Below, piece by piece: positions 17,688-25,823 of a DNA stretch of 64,000 bases. Each line of letters begins with the position of its first letter. Within the stretch, counting starts at the first letter, position 1. The notes beneath the pieces are model-generated. The model ran no database searches. It was not told the origin of the DNA and saw only the letters and a program-made list of their open reading frames with translations. Origin of the DNA: Sphingobacteriales bacterium (lineage in GTDB: Bacteria > Bacteroidota > Bacteroidia > Chitinophagales > Chitinophagaceae); assembly GCA_900299255.1 (NCBI GenBank), contig OMJB01000038.1, positions 1 through 64,000 of the forward strand, in the 5' to 3' direction. Made by a program: the position numbers and the translations under genes.

Positions 17688-18437
17688 ATGAATCTAAGCT
17701 GGCTCCTGCCCGATATAAAAGGAATACCTGTGCTCATGTACCACAAGGTGTGGCCCGGCGGGGCGGATGCACTCACCATTTCGCCCGAGCGGCTGCAGCA
17801 GCAGTGGTTGCTGCTTAAAGCAGAAGGGTACCGGGCACTGTCGCTTAGTGAATTTCTTGCAGTGGCAAGAGGGGAGCAGCCCCGGCCCTCAAAAGCAGTA
17901 CTGATCACATTCGACGACGGATACCAAAACAACTTGCAGTATGTATACCCCCTGCTGCAGCAAACAGGTTTTAAGGCAACGTTCTTTATTATTGGCAATA
18001 CACTATCCGAGGGCGAAGGTAAAGATGAAAACCCTGAAGAGCGAAAGATGTCTGCGGGGGAGTTGAAGAGTATGTCGCCGGATGTTGTGCAACTGGGCAT
18101 ACATGGGCATGAGCATAAGCACCTGGGGTCTATAAACACTGATGAGGCAATAGTAGACCTGAAAAGTGCCATAAGTGCCTTTACGGTTGCAGGGCTGGAG
18201 TTTCACAGAGTGTTTGCCTATCCGTATGGTGGCCGGCCAAAGGATGCAGCCCGAAAAGCCGCCTTCCGGAAGCAAATGCAGGAAATGGGCATAACTGCGG
18301 CGTTCCGGATAGGCAATCAGGTAAGCAAAGTACCCGCACCCAATATTTTTGAGATAAAACGCATTGACATCCGCGGCACAGATACATTAGATGAATTCAG
18401 AATAAAGCTAAAAAAGGGTAAATTGAAGCCTTTTTAG
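17688..18437 (+). CDS. Polysaccharide deacetylase family protein (NodB fold)
   Basis: The 249-residue product is a carbohydrate esterase family 4-like protein. It shows GIPVLMYHKVW near the N-terminus, the catalytic and metal motif AVLITFDDGYQNN (about residue 70), the metal histidines in IHGHEHKHLG (about 140), and FAYPYGGRP. No N-terminal signal peptide is evident, so cytoplasmic or membrane-associated action is more likely than secretion. It follows the glycosyltransferase by 20 bases, and together they may build or trim an N-acetylated surface glycan. The exact substrate cannot be told. Confidence 0.85.
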   Translation: MNLSWLLPDIKGIPVLMYHKVWPGGADALTISPERLQQQWLLLKAEGYRALSLSEFLAVARGEQPRPSKAVLITFDDGYQNNLQYVYPLLQQTGFKATFFIIGNTLSEGEGKDENPEERKMSAGELKSMSPDVVQLGIHGHEHKHLGSINTDEAIVDLKSAISAFTVAGLEFHRVFAYPYGGRPKDAARKAAFRKQMQEMGITAAFRIGNQVSKVPAPNIFEIKRIDIRGTDTLDEFRIKLKKGKLKPF

Positions 18438-18508
18438 TGCCGGCAAGGGGGCTGAAAGGCTAATTATACAGATACTCGGCAGTAAAACTCAATATTTTTT
18501 CAAAATTA

Positions 18509-18540
18509 TTTTGTCATTCAACAAAAAATCAAGACCTTTG
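18509..18540 (+). promoter_or_regulatory. Promoter of the rpmB-rpmG-DUF4295 operon
   Basis: A -33 element TTTTG (18509-18513) and a -7 element GACCTTTG (18533-18540) are spaced 19 bases apart. The -7 box differs from TAnnTTTG only at its first base. The predicted start is a short distance before the rpmB ATG at 18563. Confidence 0.6.
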
Positions 18541-18562
18541 CAATCCCAAAAAAAACTAAATC

Positions 18563-18799
18563 ATGGCTCGCGTTTGTCAGGTAACAGGTAGAAAACCAGT
18601 AGTAGGCCACAAAGTATCGTTTTCTAATAAGAAAAAATTGCGTCGTTTTTTGCCTAATCTGCAAACAAAGCGTTTCTTTCTTGCAGAAGAAGATAAGTGG
18701 ATAACTTTGAAATTATCTGCTGATGCTATCCGCACTATTAATAAGAACGGATTGTTGTCAGTAGTAAAAGAACTTCGTGCAAAAGGAGTGACTATCTAA
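18563..18799 (+). CDS. rpmB: 50S ribosomal protein L28
   Basis: The 78-residue basic protein carries the L28 signature MARVCQVTGRKPVVGHKVSF near the N-terminus, then SNKKKLRRFLPNLQ and the C-terminal LRAKGVTI. It is a component of the large subunit. It is first in a three-gene operon with rpmG (26-base gap) and the DUF4295 gene, the usual order in Bacteroidota. Confidence 0.98.
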   Translation: MARVCQVTGRKPVVGHKVSFSNKKKLRRFLPNLQTKRFFLAEEDKWITLKLSADAIRTINKNGLLSVVKELRAKGVTI

Positions 18800-18825
18800 T
18801 TGTAAGTAAAGTAAAAAATTAAGCA

Positions 18826-19008
18826 ATGGCTAAAAAAGGAAACCGCGTTCAGGTTATAATGGAATGCACCGAGCATAAAAACAGTGGTATGGCGGGCACA
18901 AGCCGTTATATTACCACCAAAAATAAAAAGACCACGACCGAGCGCCTGGAATTAAAAAAATACAACCCTATTCTGAAAAGGGTAACAGTTCACAAAGAAA
19001 TCAAGTAA
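18826..19008 (+). CDS. rpmG: 50S ribosomal protein L33
   Basis: The 60-residue protein matches L33: [12 protein letters not shown] near the N-terminus, [20 protein letters not shown] in the middle and VTVHKEIK at the end. It keeps only one of the four cysteines of zinc-ribbon L33 forms, so it is a non-zinc (C-minus) type. It sits between rpmB and the DUF4295 gene in one transcript. Confidence 0.97.
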   Translation: MAKKGNRVQVIMECTEHKNSGMAGTSRYITTKNKKTTTERLELKKYNPILKRVTVHKEIK

Positions 19009-19031
19009 TCAGTTTTAAAATAAATTAAGCG

Positions 19032-19205
19032 ATGGCAAAAGCAGCTAAAACCGCGATCAAGAAAGACCCCAAACTGGCAGCAGAGGCTAAGAATTATTCA
19101 AAAGTAATTAAAGCAGTACGCAGCCCGAAAACAGGTGCCTATACGTTTAAAGAAGGTATAGTACACAAAGACAAAGTGAAAGACTTTCTGGCTAATATAA
19201 AATAA
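19032..19205 (+). CDS. DUF4295 family small basic protein
   Basis: This 57-residue gene is too short for the ORF track. It begins MAKAAKTAIKKDPKLAAEAK and ends VKDFLANIK. It is Lys-rich, lies 23 bases after rpmG, and matches the small Bacteroidota-specific family that always follows rpmG. A ribosome-associated role is inferred from that fixed position and from the basic charge. A strong terminator follows 62 bases on. Confidence 0.92.
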   Translation: MAKAAKTAIKKDPKLAAEAKNYSKVIKAVRSPKTGAYTFKEGIVHKDKVKDFLANIK

Positions 19206-19267
19206 ACAGCCCCTTTAGGCCTGAGTACTGCACCACGCTCTTGGGACTTATAAACAAATGGAAATAC

Positions 19268-19305
19268 ACCGTCCCGGATACCATCCGGGGCGGTTTTGTT
19301 TTTTG
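19268..19305 (+). terminator. Terminator of the rpmB operon
   Basis: A 12-pair stem (ACCGTCCCGGAT/ATCCGGGGCGGT) with a three-base loop is followed by ttttgtttttt. This is one of the strongest intrinsic terminators in the window. Confidence 0.88.
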
Positions 19306-19406
19306 CAGGCCCTGCTTTTTTGCACCAGGCGGAAAACCAGTAGCAGTGCCGCTTTGGGGCGAAACATATGGGGGCAAAAAAAATGAAAATATTTTTTGAA
19401 AAAAGG

Positions 19407-19437
19407 TTTGCAGATAGCAAAATGATACTTACCTTCG
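19407..19437 (+). promoter_or_regulatory. Promoter of tRNA-Val
   Basis: TTTG at 19407-19410 and TACCTTCG at 19430-19437 are spaced 19 bases apart, matching the Bacteroidota -33/-7 arrangement with C for T in the last triplet. The tRNA begins 19 bases after the -7 box. Confidence 0.65.
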
Positions 19438-19456
19438 CAGTCCTTTAAACAGGGTA

Positions 19457-19531
19457 GGGAGCATAGCTCAGCTGGTTCAGAGCATCTGCCTTACAAGCAG
19501 AGGGTCCGCGGTTCGAACCCGTGTGCTCCCA
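19457..19531 (+). tRNA. tRNA-Val (TAC anticodon)
   Basis: The complete cloverleaf has acceptor GGGAGCA/TGCTCCC with discriminator A, D arm AGCTCAGCTGGTTCAGAGC, anticodon stem TCTGC/GCAGA around loop CTTACAA (anticodon TAC), and T loop GTTCGAA. CCA is not encoded. Confidence 0.97.
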
Positions 19532-19537
19532 CAGGAT

Positions 19538-19566
19538 AAGCCTCGCATTCGCGGGGCTTTTTTTTG
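19538..19566 (+). terminator. Terminator of tRNA-Val
   Basis: An eight-pair stem AGCCTCGC/GCGGGGCT (one G-T pair) with loop ATTC is followed by eight T residues, directly after the tRNA. Confidence 0.88.
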
Positions 19567-19761
19567 TGCATAGCTCGGGCAGGTTCTTCGTAACTACTGA
19601 TCAAGTTGAATGGTACGAATCAAGTTGAAAAGTTGAGGGATTACGTATAAAGGTCGCTACTCCCTCACTCAAGCTCGCTCTGAATCTCTGGTTTGTAGTG
19701 TGAATTGTCTTAATGTTTCGACAATATTACATTATGTTTGTAATAAAAAATTGCCGTATCC

Positions 19762-21249
19762 ATGCTGGCTGGTTTCTTTCAAAGGATTGCAGTATTTATC
19801 TTGTCTGTTTATACTATGGGGGCATCATTTGCCTGTTTCGGCCGGGGATTTCCCGTATATTCTGAATTGTGTTTCGGTAACAGGCTAATTGTAAACAATG
19901 ATGGTAGTTTTGTAGTGGCCGGTTCTCGGGGTGAAAGCACATTTGGCAGTTTTCTTCCCGGAAGTGGAGGGTCTATTGTCAAGTTTGGTGTTGATGGTAC
20001 CCTTTTGTGGCATGCTGATGTAAGAACTCCGCCGGCATCAGGTATTTATACATACATCTCAGATGCCACTAAAGCACTTGATTCAGGTTACGTCATTTGC
20101 GGAGACAGCACCTACATCACTGGTTTGGTTAGCAGGCCCAATTATTTGTACCTAATCAAGTACGACGAGAATGGTAATAGGCTGTGGAGAAAGGATTACC
20201 CAAGTAACGATGCCAATTGTTATGGGAGCCTGAACACCATCAGGCAGAATGCTGTTGGCTCTGCGTATTATTGTTCAGGCTACAGCCTTTTTTACAAAAT
20301 GAACGCAGTAGGAGACTCGCTGTTTGCAGCAAATAACCCTGGTGTGTCAGGAAGATTTGGTTTGCTAAATAATGGAGGTATTGCTTTTGCTGACTTTGCA
20401 ACGCCCGAAAGGTTTAGGCTTACAGATTCATCATTTTCAGTTGTTGCGTCTGATAATTGTACGCTGAATTATGGGCTGAGTAACTTCGATATATTTCAAA
20501 CGTCCGATTCCTCCTGGCTGGTAGCCGGCACGTTGAGATACTCAAATGCCCGTGGAAATATTTTTCTCAATAAAGTCAGCAAAGACGGCCGTTTTATCTG
20601 GACTAAACTATACGCCTACAACGACCTGATTGGTGGAGTTGGTGTCACTGAGCATAACAGCCAATATTTTATTACTGGTACAACTAAGCGTTGCCTTAAT
20701 ACAGATACCCTCTTACATTGTTATGGAGTTTCAGATGCCATTATTGTGGCAACAGACACTGCCGGCATACAAACAAGCCAGCTTACTATTTCAGGTGATT
20801 CAGTTGTCGCAGATTCACTCATAAGTTATTGCGGGTTTCAGTCTGTGTTTTTAGGAGATACTATGTATACACTTGGTACACGGCAGTACCTTAGGAATTC
20901 GCAAATCACAACGTTTGAACGCACTTACCGTTCAGGTTTTATTGTTTGGAAGCACGTATTGAGCGATTTTGTAAACACTGAGAAAATACAGGACGTAAAA
21001 GCAAACGGATTTATGGTGTACCCTAATCCTGCTTCAGGTAATTTTACAATTAAGTTGCCTGAGGGTCTTCTGGAGCCTGCATCGGCTATAGTTTACGATG
21101 TGCAAGGCCGGGTTTGTTTCCGCCGGCTGGGTATCACATCAGCTGAGTTGCAAATCAGTACAAAAGGGTGGGTGCCTGGTTTGTATTTTGTTGTTGTAAA
21201 TACAAAAGGCCATATTTTTAGGCAAAAGCTGGCTATATCTGGTCATTAA
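19762..21249 (+). CDS. Secreted protein with T9SS type A sorting domain
   Basis: The 495-residue product has an N-terminal signal (MLAGFFQRIAVFILSVYTMG). Its central region resembles the delta-60/propeller-like repeats seen in such proteins: short W-x and K-x-D-x-x-G cycles such as LYLIKYDENGNRLWRKDY and NKVSKDGRFIWTKLYAYND. The last ~80 residues are a type A sorting domain (GFMVYPNPASGNFTIKLP, AIVYDVQGRVCF, GLYFVVVNTKG). It is predicted to cross the outer membrane by T9SS and be attached to the surface or released. It has no enzymatic motif. It is single on its strand, with tRNA-Val upstream and a convergent phosphoesterase downstream. Confidence 0.82.
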   Translation: MLAGFFQRIAVFILSVYTMGASFACFGRGFPVYSELCFGNRLIVNNDGSFVVAGSRGESTFGSFLPGSGGSIVKFGVDGTLLWHADVRTPPASGIYTYISDATKALDSGYVICGDSTYITGLVSRPNYLYLIKYDENGNRLWRKDYPSNDANCYGSLNTIRQNAVGSAYYCSGYSLFYKMNAVGDSLFAANNPGVSGRFGLLNNGGIAFADFATPERFRLTDSSFSVVASDNCTLNYGLSNFDIFQTSDSSWLVAGTLRYSNARGNIFLNKVSKDGRFIWTKLYAYNDLIGGVGVTEHNSQYFITGTTKRCLNTDTLLHCYGVSDAIIVATDTAGIQTSQLTISGDSVVADSLISYCGFQSVFLGDTMYTLGTRQYLRNSQITTFERTYRSGFIVWKHVLSDFVNTEKIQDVKANGFMVYPNPASGNFTIKLPEGLLEPASAIVYDVQGRVCFRRLGITSAELQISTKGWVPGLYFVVVNTKGHIFRQKLAISGH

Positions 21250-21391
21250 TTCCTTTTTTTTGAACTTCGTGGCTCACCTAGTTTTATGGCTTGAAGCCTG
21301 TCTATTCCATCGTTGCTTGCTTTTCTAAGCCGTTATGTTAGGTATGTGCAATTTCAAATTCAGGTTTGTTTTCCAGATTCATATTTAGTAC

Positions 21392-22159
21392 TCAGTGAAG
21401 AATTATTCGTTTTGCTTTATCAAAATGTTTGTTTTCACCATACTGCACATATCCCAACTGATTAGTGAGCATCTGCGTACCACCAATTTTAAAATCCGGC
21501 GTGTTGTAGTGGGTATGGCCATACAGCCAGTATTCGATATCTGAGCTTTCAATAAAGTCGTGCATCTCGGTGGCAAATGCCTCATTAATTGCACTGCCTT
21601 TGTATTTCTCAGGATAGTTCTTCAGAGTGGGTACATGGTGCGTAAGCACTATTTTATGATTGGCTGTGCTGTTTACCGCAGCCTGTTTTATGTATCGGCA
21701 GGCTTCCGCGTGCAGTTCGTTGTATTCTGATATGCTTAGTTTGCCGCTGCCGCTTTCTATTGCATGAAAATCACTCATAGAGCGGGCAATCTCAAGTTCA
21801 TGGACCGGGTCTATCTGGCTCCATAATGTACTGCAGATCAGATCGGTATTGCCAATGGTAACTGTTGAGTTGTTAACCAGGAATATATTGTGGCGCACTG
21901 CTTCGTATACGGCGCCGCTTCTCATTGCAATATTGCTCCTGTAGTATTCATGGTTGCCCGGAATCCAATATGTTGCTTTGAAATTGTCGGAAACAAAATC
22001 TAGGAAGTCGCTATGAGCGTTCATTTGCGACAGTAACATAATATCACCGCCCAGCAATAAAATATCTGCCGCTAGCTGCAATCGGTATTTTGCTAACCAT
22101 TTCCTGTTTCTTTCAAACTCAAGATGCAGGTCAGAGCAATATTGTATGGTAATTGCCAT
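21392..22159 (-). CDS. Calcineurin-like metallophosphoesterase
   Basis: The 255-residue cytoplasmic protein carries the full set of dinuclear metal motifs: SDLHLE near residue 10, GGDI (about 38), GNHEYY (about 68), LTHHVPT (about 172) and GHTHYN (about 213). Such enzymes cleave phosphomonoesters, phosphodiesters or nucleotides, and the substrate here is unknown. It follows the small membrane protein gene by 77 bases on the same strand. A seven-pair hairpin (CACCTGG/CCAGGTG) lies in that gap without a T run. Confidence 0.88.
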   Translation of the reverse strand: MAITIQYCSDLHLEFERNRKWLAKYRLQLAADILLLGGDIMLLSQMNAHSDFLDFVSDNFKATYWIPGNHEYYRSNIAMRSGAVYEAVRHNIFLVNNSTVTIGNTDLICSTLWSQIDPVHELEIARSMSDFHAIESGSGKLSISEYNELHAEACRYIKQAAVNSTANHKIVLTHHVPTLKNYPEKYKGSAINEAFATEMHDFIESSDIEYWLYGHTHYNTPDFKIGGTQMLTNQLGYVQYGENKHFDKAKRIILH

Positions 22160-22236
22160 CGTTTTATTTGTAGACTGCCTATCTTGTTATTTATACTTAG
22201 CACCTGGCTTAAGGATACCCAGGTGTCTCAGTTAGT

Positions 22237-22704
22237 TTAGTAGGTTGTTTTTGCCATTTTGTAATTTCTCCAAAGCCCTACAAGCGTAATAAAAAAAGCA
22301 AGAAGGATTGTTATGCCGCAGCACACAAGTGCAATGAAAACAAATTGATTTCCGGTTCCACCTGGTGGGGGCGATGATGTATTGGCATAAGGGGTCTGAA
22401 GGCTTGAACTGCCTGAGAGTGCCGCAGCAAGCCCGGCTGAACCATTTAGCCAGGTACCCGCCTGAAGAAGAATAAACCATGCCCGGAAGGCTTTTTTAGG
22501 CAGCAGCATTTCTCTGGCTATGAATCCCATTACAATCAACATCACACCGTTTGCAGTAAACTCAAGATGTGCCATTACAATACCCCGGTACCATTGTACT
22601 TTGTCTGGTGGCAGCAGGCCAACAATGCATCCTGCGGTCAGTTGTAGTACACCTAGGAATATTGTGAAAAAACTGATTTTTTTAACTTCTGTGTTTGATT
22701 CCAT
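22237..22704 (-). CDS. Four-helix membrane protein, possibly HabA-like
   Basis: The 155-residue product has four hydrophobic segments: about residues 10-30, 45-62, 72-95 and 120-145. The pattern AHLEFTANGVMLIVMGF, then FILLQAGTWLNGSAGLAAAL, then a closing GL-R, resembles the hydroxylaminobenzene mutase family of small membrane proteins. Similarity is judged by eye and the function may differ. No nitroaromatic genes are nearby. It is upstream of the phosphoesterase on the same strand. Confidence 0.6.
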   Translation of the reverse strand: MESNTEVKKISFFTIFLGVLQLTAGCIVGLLPPDKVQWYRGIVMAHLEFTANGVMLIVMGFIAREMLLPKKAFRAWFILLQAGTWLNGSAGLAAALSGSSSLQTPYANTSSPPPGGTGNQFVFIALVCCGITILLAFFITLVGLWRNYKMAKTTY

Positions 22705-22910
22705 ATCACTGGTTTATTTGTCAGTGATAAAATAAACAAATATTAGTCAGTTTTGGAAGCGTTATTCGGCAGGCTAATGAAAAAATTAGATATTTAAAGT
22801 AGGCAGCCTTTGGGGAGTATTACTGTCATTAATAGCTTACAACGGGCTTGGTTATCAGGTTGCATCTGGATGTATCTGCCAGGAATTTTTACAATCGTTT
22901 TTCTCCTTGA

Positions 22911-23603
22911 TCATATTACCACAAAATGGTAACCCTTACCTTTCAAAGTTACAATTTCAATTCCGTCTGCACCTGCAAAATATCCTCTCAGCTTGCGAAT
23001 ATAAACATCAAGATTGCGGGAGTTAAAGAACGAATCGTCTCCCCAAACCGCCTGGAGCAGAACACGCCGGTCAGTTTCATTGTTTTTATTGGCACATAGC
23101 ATACTTAGTATCTGCGCTTCCCGGTTGGAGAGCTTAATCACAGCAGCAGGTGTATGCAGCTCAAAACGGCCGGGGTAAAAGGTAAATTGTTTCAGTTTTA
23201 CTTCATCGGGTAGCGACTGTTGGGCTGTTGTTTCTTTCTTCATGATCTTAAGCTGGTTTTCTATTCGAACCACCAGTTCTTCCATGCTGAAAGGCTTTTT
23301 AAGGTAATCAGTGCCACCCGAAGAAAATCCTTTTACAATATCGTTTGGCTGTGATTTTGCTGTAAGAAATATGATGGGCAGGCCGGGAACTACATTCCGT
23401 ATATGGTTGGCCAATGCATAGCCGTCTATATTGGGCAGCATTACATCAAGCAGGCAGATATCAGGGTCAAAGTGACTAATGTGCTCCGTTACTTTGCTGC
23501 CGTCGGGCTTGTGGAGCACTTCAAATCCGCGCAGCTCAAGCGTGTCTTTTACAATGCGTGCCAGATAGGGTTCGTCTTCGATATAGAGTATCTTCTTTTT
23601 CAT
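22911..23603 (-). CDS. OmpR/PhoB-family response regulator
   Basis: The 230-residue regulator has a receiver domain (acidic pocket IEDE at 8-11, phospho-acceptor Asp53 in LLDVMLPNIDG, then FLTAKS and YLKKPFS). A C-terminal winged-helix DNA-binding domain follows from about residue 135 (LSNREAQILSMLCANKN, then NLDVYIRKLRGYF and LKGKGYHFVV). It lies 69 bases downstream of the histidine kinase gene, so the two form a two-component system. The target genes are not evident. It resembles the RprX/RprY type common in Bacteroidota. Confidence 0.93.
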   Translation of the reverse strand: MKKKILYIEDEPYLARIVKDTLELRGFEVLHKPDGSKVTEHISHFDPDICLLDVMLPNIDGYALANHIRNVVPGLPIIFLTAKSQPNDIVKGFSSGGTDYLKKPFSMEELVVRIENQLKIMKKETTAQQSLPDEVKLKQFTFYPGRFELHTPAAVIKLSNREAQILSMLCANKNNETDRRVLLQAVWGDDSFFNSRNLDVYIRKLRGYFAGADGIEIVTLKGKGYHFVVI

Positions 23604-23672
23604 GCTGTATTATACTGCTGATCCAGGTTGGATTTGGCAACACTGCAAGGCACGGCCTTTGATTCGTCTCAG

Positions 23673-24998
23673 CTAAAACGTTAGGGTAAATTCACAACCT
23701 CCCTGAGCGATGTTCCTTACGTTTATGCTGCCATTGTGCTGGCGCATTACCTGCGCGGCGTAGCTCAGCCCAAGCCCATGGCCTTTTGTGTCGTGCCTGT
23801 CGGCGTTCGGCACCCTGAAAAATTTCTCGAATATTTTGTCGCGGTATTCTTCAGGAATGCCAGGCCCGTTGTCTGCAAAACTAAGCTGCAACTTTCCTGC
23901 CGCTTCTTTTAGCCTGATCAATATATTTATCCTGCCTTGTCCGTATTTCATGCTGTTATCCAGCAAGTTCACTAATACACCCTGTATATGCAGTTTGTCT
24001 GCAGGCACATTGAAGTCATTTCCGAATGTTTCAAAGGTTAATGTAGTATTGTTTTTGTCAAACCTCGGCTGCATTGCCCCGATCACTTCCCGTACCAGTA
24101 GTTCCAGGTTGCAGCTTTCCTGCTGCAGGTATATTTTCCCTGATTCCAGCAGTGATGTATTCAGCACTCTTGTAGCCAGTAGTTCCAGCCTGTCCATTTC
24201 TGCAGTAGCCATACTCAGATATTCTCTGTTCAGCTTTGGGTTATCTATTATGTTGTAGGTGCTTAGCGCTTCAAGTGCCGCTTTCACTGTAGCAATAGGG
24301 GTTTTCAATTCATGCGACATATTGCTGATGAAATCATCTTTCATTTCACCCAATTTTAATTGTGCTTTCAGGCTTTTGTAGGCAATCATAAATGCAGCAG
24401 CAGTAAGCGACAATAATATCACGACAAACAGGTATTGTGGCAACATGTGGCCTATCAGGTAACCCCGGTAATCTTTTACTACTACTCCACGGGCATCTGT
24501 AAAAAAATCACTTCTGATAAAAATGCTCGACTTAGAGAATTTGTCACTGTCGCTGTTGTTGATCCACTCTGCATTAAAGTTCCAGCCATTGTGCCGCATA
24601 CTGCTGGTAAACATCTCGTTGAATACGATACTGTCTATGCCGTAGAGGTGTTTTTCAAGAGTGGGGGAAATGTAATTTGCACCTATAGTACTTAGTACAT
24701 GGTGTACGCCTCTTTCAGATAGTTTTATTTCTTTATTTAAGTCGTTTTTTCTGTTGTAGGTGCCAGCTGCTTTAATTGCTGCATTCGCCGACGTGTCAAC
24801 TATATTGGTTAGGTACAGCGAGTCCGAAATTCGCTGTTGTACATCAGTAAACAGGTCAGTCAGGTTTTCCTTCAGGCGGCTGCGTTCTTCATTGTACTGG
24901 CTGATCAGCCACTGTACCGAAAATACAATCAATAAGGCCTGGCAAAAGAGCATTAACCCTTTAATTTGAACTGTTTTTATTTTCTTGTTTGCTGCCAA
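23673..24998 (-). CDS. Sensor histidine kinase
   Basis: The product has up to 441 residues with two transmembrane segments (about 15-33 and 185-207) flanking a ~150-residue periplasmic sensor region. The HisKA domain (ISNMSHELKTPIATVKAAL, phospho-acceptor His near residue 230) and the ATPase domain follow, with N (LLDNSMKYG), G1 (FADNGPGIP), F (FEKFFRV) and G2 (GHGLGLSYA) boxes. The track start is TTG at 24998, about 11 bases after the start predicted from a TACATTTG box. An ATG at residue 16 (24953) is the alternative and would remove only a basic leader. It is co-transcribed with the response regulator. Confidence 0.92.
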   Translation of the reverse strand: MAANKKIKTVQIKGLMLFCQALLIVFSVQWLISQYNEERSRLKENLTDLFTDVQQRISDSLYLTNIVDTSANAAIKAAGTYNRKNDLNKEIKLSERGVHHVLSTIGANYISPTLEKHLYGIDSIVFNEMFTSSMRHNGWNFNAEWINNSDSDKFSKSSIFIRSDFFTDARGVVVKDYRGYLIGHMLPQYLFVVILLSLTAAAFMIAYKSLKAQLKLGEMKDDFISNMSHELKTPIATVKAALEALSTYNIIDNPKLNREYLSMATAEMDRLELLATRVLNTSLLESGKIYLQQESCNLELLVREVIGAMQPRFDKNNTTLTFETFGNDFNVPADKLHIQGVLVNLLDNSMKYGQGRINILIRLKEAAGKLQLSFADNGPGIPEEYRDKIFEKFFRVPNADRHDTKGHGLGLSYAAQVMRQHNGSINVRNIAQGGCEFTLTF

Positions 24999-25015
24999 GG
25001 TTGAACGGTATAGAA

Positions 25016-25023
25016 CAAATGTA
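25016..25023 (-). promoter_or_regulatory. -7 box for the two-component operon
   Basis: TACATTTG on the minus strand matches TAnnTTTG and places the transcript start near 25009, ahead of the kinase gene. Confidence 0.55.
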
Positions 25024-25328
25024 ATGCGTTAAAGAATTCACAGATACTTTTTTAACCTATTTTAACATTGGGGATTACTGGCCTGATTTGCATGAAAAAT
25101 CACTTTTTCATGCTTCAGTTTATTGCGGGCAAATAATCAGGGTTGGTATTGATATACGCAGTAAATTTACTCCTTGCCTTTGGTTTTGCCAGCAGTCAAT
25201 TTTTGCAGGCACCTGTTCAGAAGGAGTTCGTATCGGAAACCAGAAGGAGGTGCATGTGCCGGATCATTGCAGGTAATAACTGGAATAGGGTAGGCCGCAT
25301 CAATCGTTTATCAACAAAAACAAACAAA

Positions 25329-25757
25329 ATGGAAGAATCAAAAAATAATGGGGGCAACGCAGCATCAGCTGATAATAGTACCCCTAAGGTAACAGGAATC
25401 GGTGGTGTGTTCTTTATATCTGACAATCCTAAAGAAACCAAAGAATGGTATGCTGCCAATCTAGGCCTGGAAATGAATGAATGGGGGGCTGTAAGTTTTG
25501 ATTCGCGCGACATCGGCAATCCAGACCAGATTAATACATTACAGTGGAGCCTGTTCAAAAAAGGAACAGACTACCTGGAGCCGTCAAAAAAGGAGTTTAT
25601 GATCAATTACCGGGTTCAGCATATTGAGGCACTGGTAGAGAAACTGCGCGCCAACGGCGTAACTATAGTGGATGAAATAGCTACATATGATTTCGGAAAG
25701 TTTATTCATATTATGGATGCCGATGGCAATAAAATAGAACTATGGGAGCCATGTTAA
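25329..25757 (+). CDS. VOC (glyoxalase/bleomycin-resistance fold) protein
   Basis: The 142-residue cytoplasmic protein has the paired beta-alpha-beta-beta-beta modules of the vicinal oxygen chelate fold: VTGIGGVFFISDNPKETKEW at the start, YRVQHIEALVEKLRANGV in the second module and IMDADGNKIELWEP at the end. It lacks the first-module metal His of classical glyoxalase I, and the C-terminal metal Glu is present (IELWEP). The substrate is unknown. The ATG at 25329 was chosen over the track start at 25143 because the upstream part has no family similarity and runs through the promoter region of the opposite kinase gene. Confidence 0.8.
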   Translation: MEESKNNGGNAASADNSTPKVTGIGGVFFISDNPKETKEWYAANLGLEMNEWGAVSFDSRDIGNPDQINTLQWSLFKKGTDYLEPSKKEFMINYRVQHIEALVEKLRANGVTIVDEIATYDFGKFIHIMDADGNKIELWEPC

Positions 25758-25790
25758 GCCGAAATCGAAAACCATAACGCTCACATTGCG

Positions 25791-25798
25791 TACCTTCG
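25791..25798 (+). promoter_or_regulatory. -7 box for aspS
   Basis: TACCTTCG, identical to the tRNA-Val box, lies 25 bases before the aspS ATG. No -33 TTG is clear at the expected distance. Confidence 0.5.
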
Positions 25799-25823
25799 CA
25801 ATCCTTTTTAAGAAATAATTATT

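Noticed and set aside
22201-22225. Seven-pair hairpin CACCTGG/CCAGGTG as a terminator
   Set aside because: No T run follows on either strand. It may be an incidental or regulatory hairpin.
25143-25328. N-terminal extension of the VOC protein
   Set aside because: It has no family similarity and the first plausible ATG with a normal VOC start is at 25329.
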